The notes: a model not told the origin generated them from the sequence alone. A stretch of DNA of 64,000 bases from Vibrio sp. SS-MA-C1-2 (GCF_021513135.1 NZ_CP090981.1:1178001-1242000); one strand, 5' to 3'; positions 48,909 through 58,987 are shown, counted from the first letter of the stretch. A program made the numbers and translations.

Positions 48909-48944
48909 ACAAAACCTATGTTAAAAAGAGAGATAGATAATTCA

Positions 48945-48963
48945 TGTACTAGTTAACTAGTAT
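48945..48963. promoter_or_regulatory. TrpR operator
   Basis: The palindrome GTACTAGTTAACTAGTA is nearly identical to the E. coli trp operator core and overlaps the -10 box of the trp promoter. Confidence 0.92.
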
Positions 48964-48979
48964 TTGGCTTGGGTGTCAA
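48951..48979 (-). promoter_or_regulatory. trp operon promoter
   Basis: On the minus strand -35 TTGACA (48979-48974), a 17 bp spacer and -10 TTAACT (48956-48951), the same hexamers as the E. coli trp promoter. The operator covers the -10. Confidence 0.9.
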
Positions 48980-49037
48980 TCTTATTTTTTGTATTTTTAT
49001 TCGTTATTTTTAAGTTAGTAGTAAAGGCCACCAATAA

Positions 49038-49910
49038 ATGATTTTTGATTTACATAGCCACACTCTTGCTTCTGATGGAAAGTTTACTTCTGAAGAATTG
49101 GTATTAAGAGCGGTAGAACATAGAGTTTCAGTGCTTGCGATTACTGATCATGATAGCGTTGCTGGTTTGCCGAGTGCGAGAGAGGCGATTAAAAAGCATA
49201 ACCTTCCCCTTCATCTTATTGCTGGAATTGAGATTTCCACAGTATGGGAAAATAAAGATATTCATGTTGTGGGATTAAATGTGGATGAAAACAATCCTAT
49301 TTTACAATCGTTTATCGTTGAGCAAGCTGAAAGAAGAGATCAGCGCGCTATACTTATGGGTGAACGGTTAGCGCGAGCCAATATTGAAGGTGCCTATGAA
49401 GGGGCAAAAAAACTCGCAGGTGACGGAAGTTTAACCCGCTCACACTTCGCTCAATGGCTCGTTGAACATGGCTATGCAAATACAATGCAAAACGTATTTA
49501 AGAAATATTTAGGTCGTGGAAAAATCGGTTATGTTCCACCACAATGGTGTTCGATTTCTGAAGCCATTGAGATTATTCATCAAGTGGGAGGACAAGCAGT
49601 TCTTGCTCACCCTCATCGTTATAAGCTAACGCCTAAGTGGACAAAACGACTATTAAATGATTTTTCGCAAGCGGGCGGTGATGGAATGGAAGTCGCACTA
49701 CCTCAACAGACACAAGATAATCGACGACTATTAGTGCAATACTCGAACGACTATAACTTATTAGCGTCACAAGGTTCTGATTTCCATTATCCATCTGCTT
49801 GGTCTGATTTAGGCCGGAATTTATGGCTTCCTGCGGGAGCAACCGCAATTTGGGATGATTGGAATCTTCCTAAGGTGATTGAGCCACAGCAATCAAATAT
49901 TGAGAATTAA
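49038..49910 (+). CDS. rnm: 5'-3' exoribonuclease Rnm (RNase AM, PHP domain)
   Basis: PHP-domain phosphoesterase, 290 aa (formerly YciV/TrpH), that matures 5' ends of rRNAs and degrades 3'-phosphoadenosine 5'-phosphate in E. coli. Metal-binding motifs: D-L-H-S-H-T near residues 4-9, TDHDSV near 37-42, EISTVW near 66-71, LAHPHRY near 193-199, and a terminal DFHY near 249-252. It is divergent from the trp operon, as in E. coli. Confidence 0.93.
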   Translation: MIFDLHSHTLASDGKFTSEELVLRAVEHRVSVLAITDHDSVAGLPSAREAIKKHNLPLHLIAGIEISTVWENKDIHVVGLNVDENNPILQSFIVEQAERRDQRAILMGERLARANIEGAYEGAKKLAGDGSLTRSHFAQWLVEHGYANTMQNVFKKYLGRGKIGYVPPQWCSISEAIEIIHQVGGQAVLAHPHRYKLTPKWTKRLLNDFSQAGGDGMEVALPQQTQDNRRLLVQYSNDYNLLASQGSDFHYPSAWSDLGRNLWLPAGATAIWDDWNLPKVIEPQQSNIEN

Positions 49911-49952
49911 CGGTGGTTTGAGTCATGATACTCAACCATTTTTGGAGGAAAT

Positions 49953-50573
49953 ATGAGTCAGTTTTTTTATGTACACCCTGAAACACCACAAGTTCGCTTA
50001 ATTAACCAAGCGGTTGCGATTATTCGTAATGGTGGTGTTGTTATTTACCCAACCGATTCTGGGTATGCTCTTGGCTGCCAGATGGGAAATAAGTCAGCAC
50101 TAGAGCGTATTTGTCGAATTAGAAAGTTAGATGACAAACATAACTTTACTCTGCTATGTCGAGATTTATCAGAGTTATCACTTTATTCACGGGTTGATAA
50201 TGATGCGTTCAGATTAATCCGTAATAATACCCCCGGTGCTTATACGTTTATTTTGAAAGGAACGAAAGAGGTGCCGCGTCGTCTATTAAATCCTAAACGT
50301 AAAACGATTGGTATTCGAGTTCCAGATAATGCTATTGCGTTAGCATTATTAGAAGCCCTCGGTGAGCCATTAATGTCGACAACCTTGATTCTGCCTGGCA
50401 ATGATTTTGCAGAGTCAGACCCTGAAGATATTCGTGATCAGCTGGATAATGTCGTTGATGTCATCCTTAATGGTGGGTATTTAGGTCAGCAACCGACAAC
50501 GGTTATCGACTTTAGTGAAGATGGAATTGAGATTTTACGAGAAGGTGCGGGTGATACAGCCCCATTTTTATAG
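49953..50573 (+). CDS. yciO: YciO, Sua5/YrdC/YciO family protein
   Basis: A 206 aa protein with the YrdC fold (PTDSGYALGC near 34-43; KHNFTLLCRDL near 71-81; PGAYTFILKGT near 102-112). YrdC/Sua5 relatives make threonylcarbamoyl-AMP for tRNA t6A; YciO has weak or different activity in E. coli, so its role is unclear. It follows rnm by 43 bp with a GGAGG ribosome site and is probably cotranscribed with it. Confidence 0.93.
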   Translation: MSQFFYVHPETPQVRLINQAVAIIRNGGVVIYPTDSGYALGCQMGNKSALERICRIRKLDDKHNFTLLCRDLSELSLYSRVDNDAFRLIRNNTPGAYTFILKGTKEVPRRLLNPKRKTIGIRVPDNAIALALLEALGEPLMSTTLILPGNDFAESDPEDIRDQLDNVVDVILNGGYLGQQPTTVIDFSEDGIEILREGAGDTAPFL

Positions 50574-50601
50574 TAGAGAATTAACGCTTTTAATGAGATA
50601 A

Positions 50602-50617
50602 TGTGATTCTAATCACG
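50602..50617. promoter_or_regulatory. Candidate CRP-binding site upstream of rluB
   Basis: TGTGATTCTAATCACG has the TGTGA-N6-TCAC pattern with one mismatch to a perfect CRP palindrome. It is 101 bp before the rluB start and after yciO. Confidence 0.5.
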
Positions 50618-50717
50618 AAATATCTGATTAATCTATATGAGTTAGTGGATGCTAATTGAAGTAATCCACTGACAGTGAATGGTTTTCGACGCCTGTGAAG
50701 GCGACAAAGGTCTAAAA

Positions 50718-51692
50718 ATGAGCGAAAAATTACATAAAGTATTAGCACGAGCAGGACATGGTTCTCGCCGTGAAATTGAAGATATGATCCAAAAAGGTCG
50801 TATTATTGTCGATGGTCAAGTGGCTAAGTTGGGCGATCGTTTAGAAAATATTCATGTCCAAGTTCGTATTGATGGGCACAATGTCAACCTTGGTGGTAGC
50901 GCTGAACAAGTTTGTCGTGTCTTAGCGTACAATAAGCCTGAAGGTGAGCTTTGTACTCGTAACGATCCAGAAGGTCGTCGTACCGTTTTTGATCGTTTAC
51001 CACACATGAAAGATTCTCGTTGGATCTCTGTTGGTCGTCTTGATGCTAATACCGGTGGTCTACTGTTATTTACTACCGATGGTGAACTAGCTAATCGCTT
51101 AATGCACCCAAAAAATCAAATTCAACGTGAATATATGGTTCGTGTATTTGGTGAAATCAACGATAAAATGGTTCAAAACCTCGTTAAAGGTGTTGAATTG
51201 GAAGATGGTGTAGGTCGCTTCGAAGATGTGGTTTATGCGGGTGGTGAAGGAATGAACCACACTTTCTACGTTGTGATTGCAGAAGGTCGTAACCGCGAAG
51301 TTCGTCGTTTATGGGCATCTCAAGGTGTAACAGTAAGCCGTCTAAAACGTGTTCGTTACGGTAATATTTTCCTAAACAGCGAGCTTCCTCGTGGTGGTTG
51401 GAAAGAGTTAGAGCTTCCTGATGTGAACTACTTACGTGGGTTAGTTGAATTACCTGATGAAACTGAAACGATGCTAATTGAGCGTAAAGATCAGCGTAAG
51501 AAACGTAGTGTTCAACAGATCCGCCGTGCGGTACGTCGTCATGAAGAACGCGTTGATTCTGAGAAATCAGGACGTAATAAGAAAGATAAGCAGCGTACAG
51601 CACGTCGTGGACAAGCTGTAGCAGCAAAACCTAAGTCAACGAATCGTCGTAAGCCTTCGAATAAACCGAAGAGCCGTGCAGGACAAGCATAA
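50718..51692 (+). CDS. rluB: 23S rRNA pseudouridine(2605) synthase RluB
   Basis: Modifies U2605 of 23S rRNA. It has 324 aa from the ATG at 50718 ([17 protein letters not shown]); 13 extra upstream codons are not conserved. The S4-like RNA-binding domain (about 3-65) precedes the RsuA/RluB catalytic domain, with the catalytic Asp in [15 protein letters not shown] near 110-124. The long Arg/Lys-rich tail (about 255-324) is typical. It ends at a strong terminator, beyond which the accessory patch begins. Confidence 0.95.
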   Translation: MSEKLHKVLARAGHGSRREIEDMIQKGRIIVDGQVAKLGDRLENIHVQVRIDGHNVNLGGSAEQVCRVLAYNKPEGELCTRNDPEGRRTVFDRLPHMKDSRWISVGRLDANTGGLLLFTTDGELANRLMHPKNQIQREYMVRVFGEINDKMVQNLVKGVELEDGVGRFEDVVYAGGEGMNHTFYVVIAEGRNREVRRLWASQGVTVSRLKRVRYGNIFLNSELPRGGWKELELPDVNYLRGLVELPDETETMLIERKDQRKKRSVQQIRRAVRRHEERVDSEKSGRNKKDKQRTARRGQAVAAKPKSTNRRKPSNKPKSRAGQA

Positions 51693-51717
51693 TTCGCTGT
51701 TCTGATTAGGTGAATTA

Positions 51718-51773
51718 AGATAGCCAATACATTTTTAACTAAGATTAGTTAATCAGTATTGGCTATTTTTTTG
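51718..51773 (+). terminator. Terminator after rluB
   Basis: Outer arms GATAGCCAATAC and GTATTGGCTA with an inner short stem (ACTAAGATTAGT), followed by TTTTTTT. Confidence 0.85.
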
Positions 51774-51896
51774 TCTATTTTTTATCATAGTATGTTCAGT
51801 CTGGTAGCTCGTATTGAAATTGAGATATTAAGCATAAATATTAATAATTCATGTTTTTTACTTTTTATTATATTAAATCTATGCATTAATTACATC

Positions 51897-52024
51897 TATA
51901 CCTAAAATAATTGCAGTTGCTAGTAGTCGGTAAATAAGTGAGTTTCTATGAGTATAGGTAGAAGATATGATAGGGGGGAACAAATATAGCCAACAACCTA
52001 GTCGCTTAAAGTATGAAGTGTATA
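51897..52024 (-). repeat. ERIC element, left border of the 52-53 kb accessory patch
   Basis: A 128 bp diverged copy in reverse orientation, TATACCTAAAATAATTGCAG to CTTAAAGTATGAAGTGTATA, ending about 40 bp before the metzincin-like gene. Confidence 0.8.
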
Positions 52025-52065
52025 GCGAGTTATTCGGTAGTGTAATATAAAAAATAGGTGGGTAT

Positions 52066-52740
52066 ATGTGGAGTCATATTAATAGAGGTGCTTTTTTATT
52101 TCTCCTTTTTTTATTTTCAGGTGTTGATGAGTTAAAAGGTAATACCTTAAATAATTATTGCAATAACACGAAAGAAATTGTTAATTTAAACTTTATAGTT
52201 GACGATGGTTTAAATAATGTAGAAGTATTAGAGAAAGTAAATTTATGGTTAAGAACATCAAACGATATACTGTCTAATTCTTGTATACCTATACATAAAA
52301 GAGTTAATAGTATTTATTTTAATGAAAATAGTATTAGTGATTATGTAAATAAGAGAAATCCATCTATTGGTTTCCTATTAATGGATGAAATTAAAGATGA
52401 GAAATTTATATTGTTATCTAAGTGGAGTTTAATGGTCTATATTATGGATTTATCAGATGAAAGTGAACTCCTTGGCTATACAAAACCGACGGTGTACCCT
52501 TACTCTATTATAATTGATGCTAATGCTGATGATCATATTCTTGAGCATGAGTCTGGTCACTTGTCTGGTGCGTTTCATAATGAATTTTCAATTTGTGGTA
52601 ATAAAGTTTCAATTATGGTTGAGTCAGCGCCAATAGAAGATATATCGTATTCATATTCTATTGGTGATAACGCCAATTGTAAGGGAGGAAATAATAGAAA
52701 AAATGTTTATAACTATTACTTTGATAAGGACGATCAGTAA
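52066..52740 (+). CDS. Small secreted metzincin-like metalloprotease (predicted)
   Basis: A 224 aa, very AT-rich gene. It has an N-terminal Sec signal (hydrophobic FLFLLFLFSGV near 10-20). Residues 161-171 read HESGHLSGAFH, a perfect HExxHxxGxxH metzincin zinc signature, and a Met in VSIMVESAP (M184) is in the right place for the Met-turn. At least five Cys residues occur in the mature part, fitting an exported protein. The preceding context (PYSIIIDANADDHILE) resembles reprolysin-like proteases. No closer family recognised; target unknown. It overlaps the start of the broken lipoprotein gene. Confidence 0.72.
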   Translation: MWSHINRGAFLFLLFLFSGVDELKGNTLNNYCNNTKEIVNLNFIVDDGLNNVEVLEKVNLWLRTSNDILSNSCIPIHKRVNSIYFNENSISDYVNKRNPSIGFLLMDEIKDEKFILLSKWSLMVYIMDLSDESELLGYTKPTVYPYSIIIDANADDHILEHESGHLSGAFHNEFSICGNKVSIMVESAPIEDISYSYSIGDNANCKGGNNRKNVYNYYFDKDDQ

Positions 52741-53209
52741 TCGCTCATATGCTACTAAATGTTTAATTTTTTCAGTGATTATATTTTTATCTGGTTGTGA
52801 ACAATATAGCCATAATGAGTATTAAAATAAATTATTAGGTAGTTGGGAGTGCCAGTCTAAATATTCAGAGGTTCTTACCATTAATGCGACTCAAGAGTTT
52901 TTAATTGATGGGACATTTATTTATAATGCAAAATACACCTTTGCAGATGATGATTTTAATGGTGAGTATGGCTTGACTTTTAAAGGTGACTGGGAATTGA
53001 AAGATAGAGGCATTTTGTTCGAGTCAAATTATAAAGATATAATGTATTATGTTATTTCTGATACTTTTAATTATTTTATTAATGATATGAAGGTAGAGTA
53101 TGCGGATATTTATGGCGTGTATGAAAATAAAATAGATTTCCCTAATGAGAATATACTTAGATTAATAAGTTTGGATAAGAGAATACTCCAATATTGTAAA
53201 AGAAGTTAG
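52703..53209 (+). pseudogene. Lipoprotein gene interrupted by an in-frame stop
   Basis: One reading frame encodes a lipoprotein signal (CLIFSVIIFLSGC, lipobox L-S-G-C), then hits TAA at 52823-52825. It continues open in the same frame with LLGSWECQSKY ... TFIYNAKYTFADDDF ... to the stop at 53209. Restoring that codon would give about 168 aa, with a small beta-rich domain after the lipid anchor. The ATG at 52703 overlaps the metzincin-like gene and has AAGGGAGG upstream. Probably a recent nonsense mutation; a short 40 aa lipopeptide could still be made. Function unknown. Confidence 0.65.
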
Positions 53210-53213
53210 TAAC

Positions 53214-53349
53214 TATATTCTTCATACTTGAAGTCGCTAGGTTGTTGGCTGCACTCGTTCGCCCCAATCATATAGTACACCTATACTCATGGGGCCTCAC
53301 TCATTTGCCGCCTACTAACATACTAACAACGCTAATTATTTTAGGTATA
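53214..53349 (+). repeat. ERIC element, right border of the accessory patch
   Basis: A 136 bp copy from TATATTCTTCATACTTGAAG to CTAATTATTTTAGGTATA, with a small internal duplication (CTAACATACTAACAACG). It begins 5 bp after the stop of the lipoprotein remnant. Confidence 0.85.
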
Positions 53350-53409
53350 GTCAAACGAATAAACGTTTTATGATTAAAATAGTATTTAGATTAACATCAA
53401 AATCATAGG

Positions 53410-54153
53410 TTACTTTTTCGGTTGTGCATCAATACAGAGTCCATTCACCTCTTGGCTCTCTGGTGCCATCAGGAATAGATAAAGAGGCATCAAATCTGCA
53501 GCGGTTAATAGTAAACCTGGATCTTCAGCAGGGAAAGCTTGAGCGCGCATTTTGGTACGAGTGCCGCCAGGGTTGATCGCATTAACTCGAATATTGGTAT
53601 CACTTAATTCATCCGCTAAAACTTGCATCATTCCTTCAACCGCAAATTTAGAAATTGCGTAAGTTCCCCAAAAAGCACGACCAATATGACCCACCGTTGA
53701 GGTGGTAAAAATAATACGACCATTGGTTGATTGGCGAATTAATGGAAGCAGTGCTTTAGTCATTAAAAATTCAGCTTTAACATTGACCTGCATTAACTCA
53801 TCAAAGGTTTTTTCATCGATCTGTTCGAAAGGTTCCAGTGTGCCTAAAAGTCCGGCATTGTGAAGCACACCATCTAAATGACCAAATTGACCTTCAATGG
53901 TATCCGCCATATCGATATAGTTTTGAGCCGTTGCTCCCATTAAATCAAGAGGAATAATTGCTGGCTGAGGTAAATTTAATGCGATAATCTCATCATAAAC
54001 TGCTTCTAATTTTGCTACGGTACGACCTAGCAAGATCACCGTTGCGCCATGTTTAGCGTACTGTAATGCCGCTTCTCTTCCAATCCCATCACCCGCGCCA
54101 GTGACTAAGATAATTTTTCCTGCTAAACAGTCTGTTGCAACTTGATAATTCAC
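53410..54153 (-). CDS. yciK: YciK family short-chain dehydrogenase/reductase
   Basis: Classical SDR of 247 aa. The NADP(H)-binding motif T-G-A-G-D-G-I-G near 19-26 is followed by NAGLL near 99-103, the catalytic Ser region (TSTVGHIG near 151-158) and Y-x3-K (YAISK near 165-169). The substrate is unknown. It is between rluB and sohB as in E. coli, with btuR absent here. Confidence 0.93.
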   Translation of the reverse strand: MNYQVATDCLAGKIILVTGAGDGIGREAALQYAKHGATVILLGRTVAKLEAVYDEIIALNLPQPAIIPLDLMGATAQNYIDMADTIEGQFGHLDGVLHNAGLLGTLEPFEQIDEKTFDELMQVNVKAEFLMTKALLPLIRQSTNGRIIFTTSTVGHIGRAFWGTYAISKFAVEGMMQVLADELSDTNIRVNAINPGGTRTKMRAQAFPAEDPGLLLTAADLMPLYLFLMAPESQEVNGLCIDAQPKK

Positions 54154-54274
54154 CTTTATTTTCCTTATTAATGGGAGATTAACCTCTATTTTATACTGAA
54201 ATTGGGCTCAGTTGCGAGTATCTGATAGATTATCGTAGCGAAGAAGCTAAGAAGATGGTTACAATGGCAGGTAA

Positions 54275-54397
54275 ATACCCTTTTTAGTTGAATCTGCTCG
54301 GTTGTTGCCAGCATCCGTTCCAATGACATAGTACCGTTATGTTTATGGGGCCTTATTCACTTACCGCCTATTAGCAGTTTCAATTACTTTGAGTATA
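54275..54397 (+). repeat. Diverged ERIC element
   Basis: Degenerate copy, AATACCCTTTTTAGTTGAAT to CAATTACTTTGAGTATA, in the yciK/sohB divergent gap (54154-54486). That gap otherwise holds only promoter sequence. Confidence 0.7.
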
Positions 54398-54486
54398 AAT
54401 AATAGAAAACTGTCGATAAAATAAGCTTACGTCAGTTTTTCTGCTTTTATTTTAGAGCAGACGTTGATCATTAACAGGAGACAACA

Positions 54487-55548
54487 TTGGAATTTATTAG
54501 TGGATATGGACTATTTTTAGCCAAAATTATTACCTTTGTCATCGCAATAGTTGGCACAATTGTGTTAGTTAAAATTGTCGGTGGTAAGTCTGGTGGTAGT
54601 AAAGGCGAGTTAAAAGTTAAAAACTTAACCGAACAATATAAAGATCGTGTTGAACAGCTTGAAGAGCATCTTTATGATAAAGCGCATTTAAAAGCGAAAG
54701 AGAAAGCCGAGAAAAAAGCAGAAAAAGAGCAAAATAAACAAAAAGAAGCGGAAATTAAAAAGGCAGCAAAAGCGGGGAATCTGAGTGATAGCCGCAAACC
54801 TCGCCTGTTTGTGTTAGATTTTAAAGGCAGTATTGACGCTCGCGAAGTCACTGAACTACGAGAAGAAGTGAGTGCTATCCTTGCGGTTGCGATTGCTGAT
54901 GATGAAGTGCTTGTTCGTTTAGAGAGTGGCGGTGGTATGGTGCATGGTTACGGTCTTGCTTCATCTCAACTTCAACGTTTACGTGACGCAAATATCAAGT
55001 TGACTATCTCTGTTGATAAAGTCGCAGCGAGTGGTGGTTATATGATGGCCTGTGTTGCCGATCATATTATCTCAGCACCTTTTGCTATTGTCGGTTCGAT
55101 TGGGGTTGTTGCTCAATTACCGAACTTCAGTAAGCTATTAAAGAAAAATAATATTGAGTTTGAACAATTAACTGCCGGTGAGTATAAGCGAACGTTAACG
55201 ATGTTTGGTAAAAATACCGATAAAGCCCGTGAAAAATTCCAGTTAGAGTTAGAAGAGACTCATGTACTTTTTAAAGACTTTATTCATCAAAATCGTCCTG
55301 CTTTAGATCTGGAAAAAGTCGCGACAGGTGAGCATTGGTTTGGTACTCAAGCTGCGGATTTAGGTTTAGTTGATGAGATTAATACCAGCGATGATTTCTT
55401 GATTAAAGCGTGCCAAGATCGTGAGGTTTTAAGTGTTAATTATCAGCAACCTAAAAAGCTGACTGAAAAGTTAGCTGGAGTTGGTTCGGAAGTGGTTGAT
55501 ACGGTTTTACTTAAGTGGATTAGTCGTGGTCAACGCCCATTTATGTAG
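54487..55548 (+). CDS. sohB: Inner-membrane peptidase SohB (S49 family)
   Basis: Signal-peptide-peptidase-like serine protease of 353 aa. It has an N-terminal membrane anchor (about 5-28), a highly charged Lys/Glu helix (about 45-100), then the S49 domain with catalytic Ser in KVAASGGYMMAC near 178-189 and catalytic Lys in AGEYKRTLTMFG near 231-242. The start is TTG at 54487, supported by AGGAG 7 nt upstream. Located between yciK and yciN, as in E. coli. Confidence 0.93.
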   Translation: MEFISGYGLFLAKIITFVIAIVGTIVLVKIVGGKSGGSKGELKVKNLTEQYKDRVEQLEEHLYDKAHLKAKEKAEKKAEKEQNKQKEAEIKKAAKAGNLSDSRKPRLFVLDFKGSIDAREVTELREEVSAILAVAIADDEVLVRLESGGGMVHGYGLASSQLQRLRDANIKLTISVDKVAASGGYMMACVADHIISAPFAIVGSIGVVAQLPNFSKLLKKNNIEFEQLTAGEYKRTLTMFGKNTDKAREKFQLELEETHVLFKDFIHQNRPALDLEKVATGEHWFGTQAADLGLVDEINTSDDFLIKACQDREVLSVNYQQPKKLTEKLAGVGSEVVDTVLLKWISRGQRPFM

Positions 55549-55572
55549 TGTGAAAAAAGTATACATTAAATG

Positions 55573-55601
55573 AAAAAAGGAGCTGAAATAGCTCCTTTTC
55601 T
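55573..55601. terminator. Bidirectional terminator between sohB and yciN
   Basis: Arms AAAAGGAGC/GCTCCTTTT with a seven-base loop. Confidence 0.88.
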
Positions 55602-55664
55602 ATTTGTGATTAAATGGCTGTTCTTCGATAAATTTTAACCTGTAATTTCTATCAATGAATCTAT

Positions 55665-55907
55665 TTATTTAATCGTAAATTCAGGTGAAAGTTTATGTGC
55701 TAAAAACTTAAACATATTAAATACGGCGGTTGTTTGCATGGTTGGTAAGCCTTCCGCGTCTAAAAAATATTCGCCTTTAAAGACGAGAACACCCTCTTTT
55801 TCTTCAACAGAGGTTGTTCTCATTCCCTCTATATAAGCGTCGTGATCTTGGATTAATTGGTTTGCGATCATTAATAAATCTTGTGATGAAATAGCTTGTT
55901 TGCTCAT
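55665..55907 (-). CDS. yciN: YciN family protein (DUF2498)
   Basis: Small acidic protein of 80 aa from the ATG at 55907 (MSKQAISSQD); an ATG four codons upstream is also possible, and neither has a strong ribosome site. Family-specific stretch GVLVFKGEYFLDAEGLPT near 44-61 and AVFNMFKFLAHKLS near 64-77. Function unknown. Divergent from topA. Confidence 0.9.
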   Translation of the reverse strand: MSKQAISSQDLLMIANQLIQDHDAYIEGMRTTSVEEKEGVLVFKGEYFLDAEGLPTMQTTAVFNMFKFLAHKLSPEFTIK

Positions 55908-55919
55908 TAGGAATACCAT

Positions 55920-56309
55920 ACTTAATTAACCATAATGAATATATTTTACCCGTTTCATAATGATGAGCAAGATGAGAAATTAAATTTTCATTTTTATTGA
56001 TTAATTTAGATTATTAATAAAAATGCCCGTTAAACCACGATGGATGACACAAGAATGATTTGTAACTGATTGTTTTTATTTGTAGTCGACTCATCTTGTT
56101 GATAAGTGTTAATTATGCTCACTTTGTCGTGATTATTGGATAAAACAGCAACAGTTAGATATTTATTTATAAAAACAGGTTGACCTTATTGGCTACAGGC
56201 TCAATATTATATTAGAGATACGATACCTCTACGGTATAACGACAAGTTTAAACTGTTTAATAGTTAACTTACTTTTTTGATGTGAATACGAGGATAATTG
56301 AGAGTCACT
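55920..56309. other. yciN/topA divergent regulatory region
   Basis: About 390 bp without a gene. A TTGACC box (56180) followed 19 bp later by TATTAT (56205) is a possible topA promoter. Two AT-rich tracts are present; no repeat or RNA recognised. Confidence 0.4.
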
Positions 56310-58958
56310 ATGGGAAAATCTCTAGTTATTGTGGAGTCTCCAGCTAAGGCTAAAACGATAAATAAGTACCTTGGTAAAGACTTCGTTGTTAAATCAAGCG
56401 TCGGTCATGTCCGTGATTTACCTACGGGTTCTCGTAGCAACGGAAAAAAAGCGCCTGCTATTTCAACAGCAGGGATGAGTCCTGAAGAAAAAGCTCGAAT
56501 TAAAAAAGAGAAAGACCGCAAATCTCTAATTAATAAAATGGGAGTTGACCCTTATAACGATTGGAATGCCAAATACGAAGTATTACCAGGCAAAGAGAAA
56601 GTCGTTAACGAATTACAAGCACTTGCTGAAAAAGCCGACTATATCTATCTCGCAACCGATTTGGATAGAGAAGGGGAAGCAATTGCATGGCATCTGAAAG
56701 AGATCATTGGTGGAGATGAGTCGCGCTACAAACGTGTTGTTTTTAACGAAATAACTAAAAATGCGATCACTCAAGCTTTCGAAACTCCCGGTGAACTAAA
56801 CCAATTTATGGTGGATGCACAACAAGCTCGACGTTTTCTAGATCGTGTTGTTGGTTTTATGGTTTCGCCACTGCTTTGGAAAAAAGTGGCGCGAGGATTA
56901 TCAGCGGGTCGAGTTCAATCTGTCGCAGTTAAACTGTTGGTTGAGCGTGAACGTGAAATCAATGCGTTTATTCCTGAAGAATTCTGGGATGTTCATACTG
57001 ATCTAAAAACGGCGCAAGATGATCTTCGCCTGCAAGTAAAAAAGCAGGCGGGTAATCCATTTAAGCCGACCAGTAAAGCGGAAGCTGATGCTGCGGTTGC
57101 GTTGTTAGAAAATGCCACTTACAAAGTTGCAAAGCGTGAAGATCGCCCGACTCAAAGTAAGCCTTCTGCTCCTTTTATCACCTCAACACTGCAACAAGCA
57201 GCTAGTACTCGTTTAGGGTATGGGGTGAAAAAGACCATGATGTTAGCTCAGCGCCTCTATGAGGGCGGTTACATCACTTATATGCGTACAGACTCAACTA
57301 ACTTGAATGTTGAGGCTGTAGAGGCTGCTAGAGAGTATATTGCTGACAACTACGGCAATAACTATCTGCCAAAAGATAAGATCGTATACGGTAGCAAAAA
57401 AAATGCCCAAGAGGCGCACGAAGCGATTCGTCCTTCAGATGTTGCTGTTCTTGAGCGTGACTTACTGAGCATGGATCCCGATGCCCATAAACTGTACCAG
57501 TTAATTTGGAATCAGTTTGTCGCCTGTCAGATGGTTCCTGCGAAATACGATTCAAGTACGATTACAGTGAGTGCGGATGACTTTAGCTTAAAAGCCAAAG
57601 GACGTATTTTACGTTTTGATGGTTGGACGCGTGTACAACGTCCATTAGGTAAAATCGATGATGTCATTCTACCTGATGTTGCTGTCGGTGAAGAGTTATC
57701 ACTGCTCACTATCGATCCTAAACAGCACTTTACTAAGCCACCAGCACGTTTTACTGAAGCGGCGTTAGTGAAAGAGTTAGAGAAACGTGGAATTGGTCGT
57801 CCATCGACCTATGCTGCCATAATCTCAACCATTCAAGATCGTGGTTATGTTCGAGTTGAACAACGCCGTTTTTACGCCGAAAAGATGGGTGAAATTGTTA
57901 CCGATCGTCTGAATGAAAGTTTTGAAGATCTATTAGATTTTGATTTTACGGCTCGCCTTGAAGGTCACTTAGATTCAGTGGCTGAAGGCGGTGAGAAATG
58001 GAAAGAGGTATTAAATGACTTCTTTACTGATTTTACCCAAGAGTTAGAAAAAGCAGAACTTGATGACTCTGAAGGCGGTATGCGTCCAAATCATATCGTT
58101 GTCACTGATATTGAGTGTCCAACTTGTTCTCGTCCTATGGGTATCCGTACTGCAACAACAGGGGTATTCCTTGGTTGTTCTGGTTATGCATTACCACCAA
58201 AAGAGCGTTGTAAGACCACCATCAACTTAGGTGATGAAGATGGAATTATTAATGTTCTTGAAGAAGATGTAGAAACTGCGGCATTAAGAGCGAAAAAGCG
58301 TTGTCCAATTTGTAGCACCGCAATGGATGCTTATTTGATTGACCAAGAACGCAAGCTACATGTTTGTGGTAATAACCCTGATTGTGATGGCTATATCGTC
58401 GAAAAAGGGGAGTTCCAACTAAAAGGCTATGATGGCCCTGTGGTTGAGTGTGATAAGTGTGGTTCTGATATGGTGTTGAAAAACGGCCGTTTCGGTAAGT
58501 ACATGGATTGCACCAGTGAAGAGTGTAAAAATACCCGTAAGATCCTTAAAAATGGTGAAGTTGCTCCACCAAAAGAAGATCCGGTTCACTTCCCTGAATT
58601 TCCTTGTAGCAACTCAGATGCTTATTTTGTGTTACGAGATGGCGCTTCAGGCCTATTTATGGCGGCAAGTAACTTCCCTAAATCTCGTGAAACTCGTGCA
58701 CCATTAGTCAAAGAGCTTGCTCAGTATAAAGATCGTATCTCTGATAAGTTTAAATACTTAGCTGATGCTCCATTGGCGGATCCTGATGGTCGAGATAGCG
58801 TTGTTCGCTTTAGTCGTAAAACCAAAGAGAACTATATTCGTTCTGAGATCGATGGTAAGCCAAGTGGTTGGACTGGGCTATTTATTGATGGAAAATGGCA
58901 GATTACCGATAAGCGTAAAAAGCCTAAAGAAGAGAAAAGTGAAGATAAGAAGAAGTAA
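56310..58958 (+). CDS. topA: DNA topoisomerase I
   Basis: Type IA topoisomerase relaxing negative supercoils, 882 aa from the ATG at 56310 ([17 protein letters not shown]). The Toprim acids are in [13 protein letters not shown] near 113-125, and the active-site Tyr is in [12 protein letters not shown] near 321. There are three C-terminal four-Cys zinc ribbons: CPTC...C...[11 protein letters not shown]...C...C and CDKCGSDMV...C...C. It ends with a Lys-rich tail and a strong terminator. The cysB neighbourhood matches E. coli topA-cysB. Confidence 0.97.
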   Translation: MGKSLVIVESPAKAKTINKYLGKDFVVKSSVGHVRDLPTGSRSNGKKAPAISTAGMSPEEKARIKKEKDRKSLINKMGVDPYNDWNAKYEVLPGKEKVVNELQALAEKADYIYLATDLDREGEAIAWHLKEIIGGDESRYKRVVFNEITKNAITQAFETPGELNQFMVDAQQARRFLDRVVGFMVSPLLWKKVARGLSAGRVQSVAVKLLVEREREINAFIPEEFWDVHTDLKTAQDDLRLQVKKQAGNPFKPTSKAEADAAVALLENATYKVAKREDRPTQSKPSAPFITSTLQQAASTRLGYGVKKTMMLAQRLYEGGYITYMRTDSTNLNVEAVEAAREYIADNYGNNYLPKDKIVYGSKKNAQEAHEAIRPSDVAVLERDLLSMDPDAHKLYQLIWNQFVACQMVPAKYDSSTITVSADDFSLKAKGRILRFDGWTRVQRPLGKIDDVILPDVAVGEELSLLTIDPKQHFTKPPARFTEAALVKELEKRGIGRPSTYAAIISTIQDRGYVRVEQRRFYAEKMGEIVTDRLNESFEDLLDFDFTARLEGHLDSVAEGGEKWKEVLNDFFTDFTQELEKAELDDSEGGMRPNHIVVTDIECPTCSRPMGIRTATTGVFLGCSGYALPPKERCKTTINLGDEDGIINVLEEDVETAALRAKKRCPICSTAMDAYLIDQERKLHVCGNNPDCDGYIVEKGEFQLKGYDGPVVECDKCGSDMVLKNGRFGKYMDCTSEECKNTRKILKNGEVAPPKEDPVHFPEFPCSNSDAYFVLRDGASGLFMAASNFPKSRETRAPLVKELAQYKDRISDKFKYLADAPLADPDGRDSVVRFSRKTKENYIRSEIDGKPSGWTGLFIDGKWQITDKRKKPKEEKSEDKKK

Positions 58959-58987
58959 TTAAAAGGCTTCTCTTTGATAACTAACAA

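Noticed and set aside
51184-51627. A 147-codon minus-strand frame within rluB
   Set aside because: Fully antisense to a well-supported rluB coding region.
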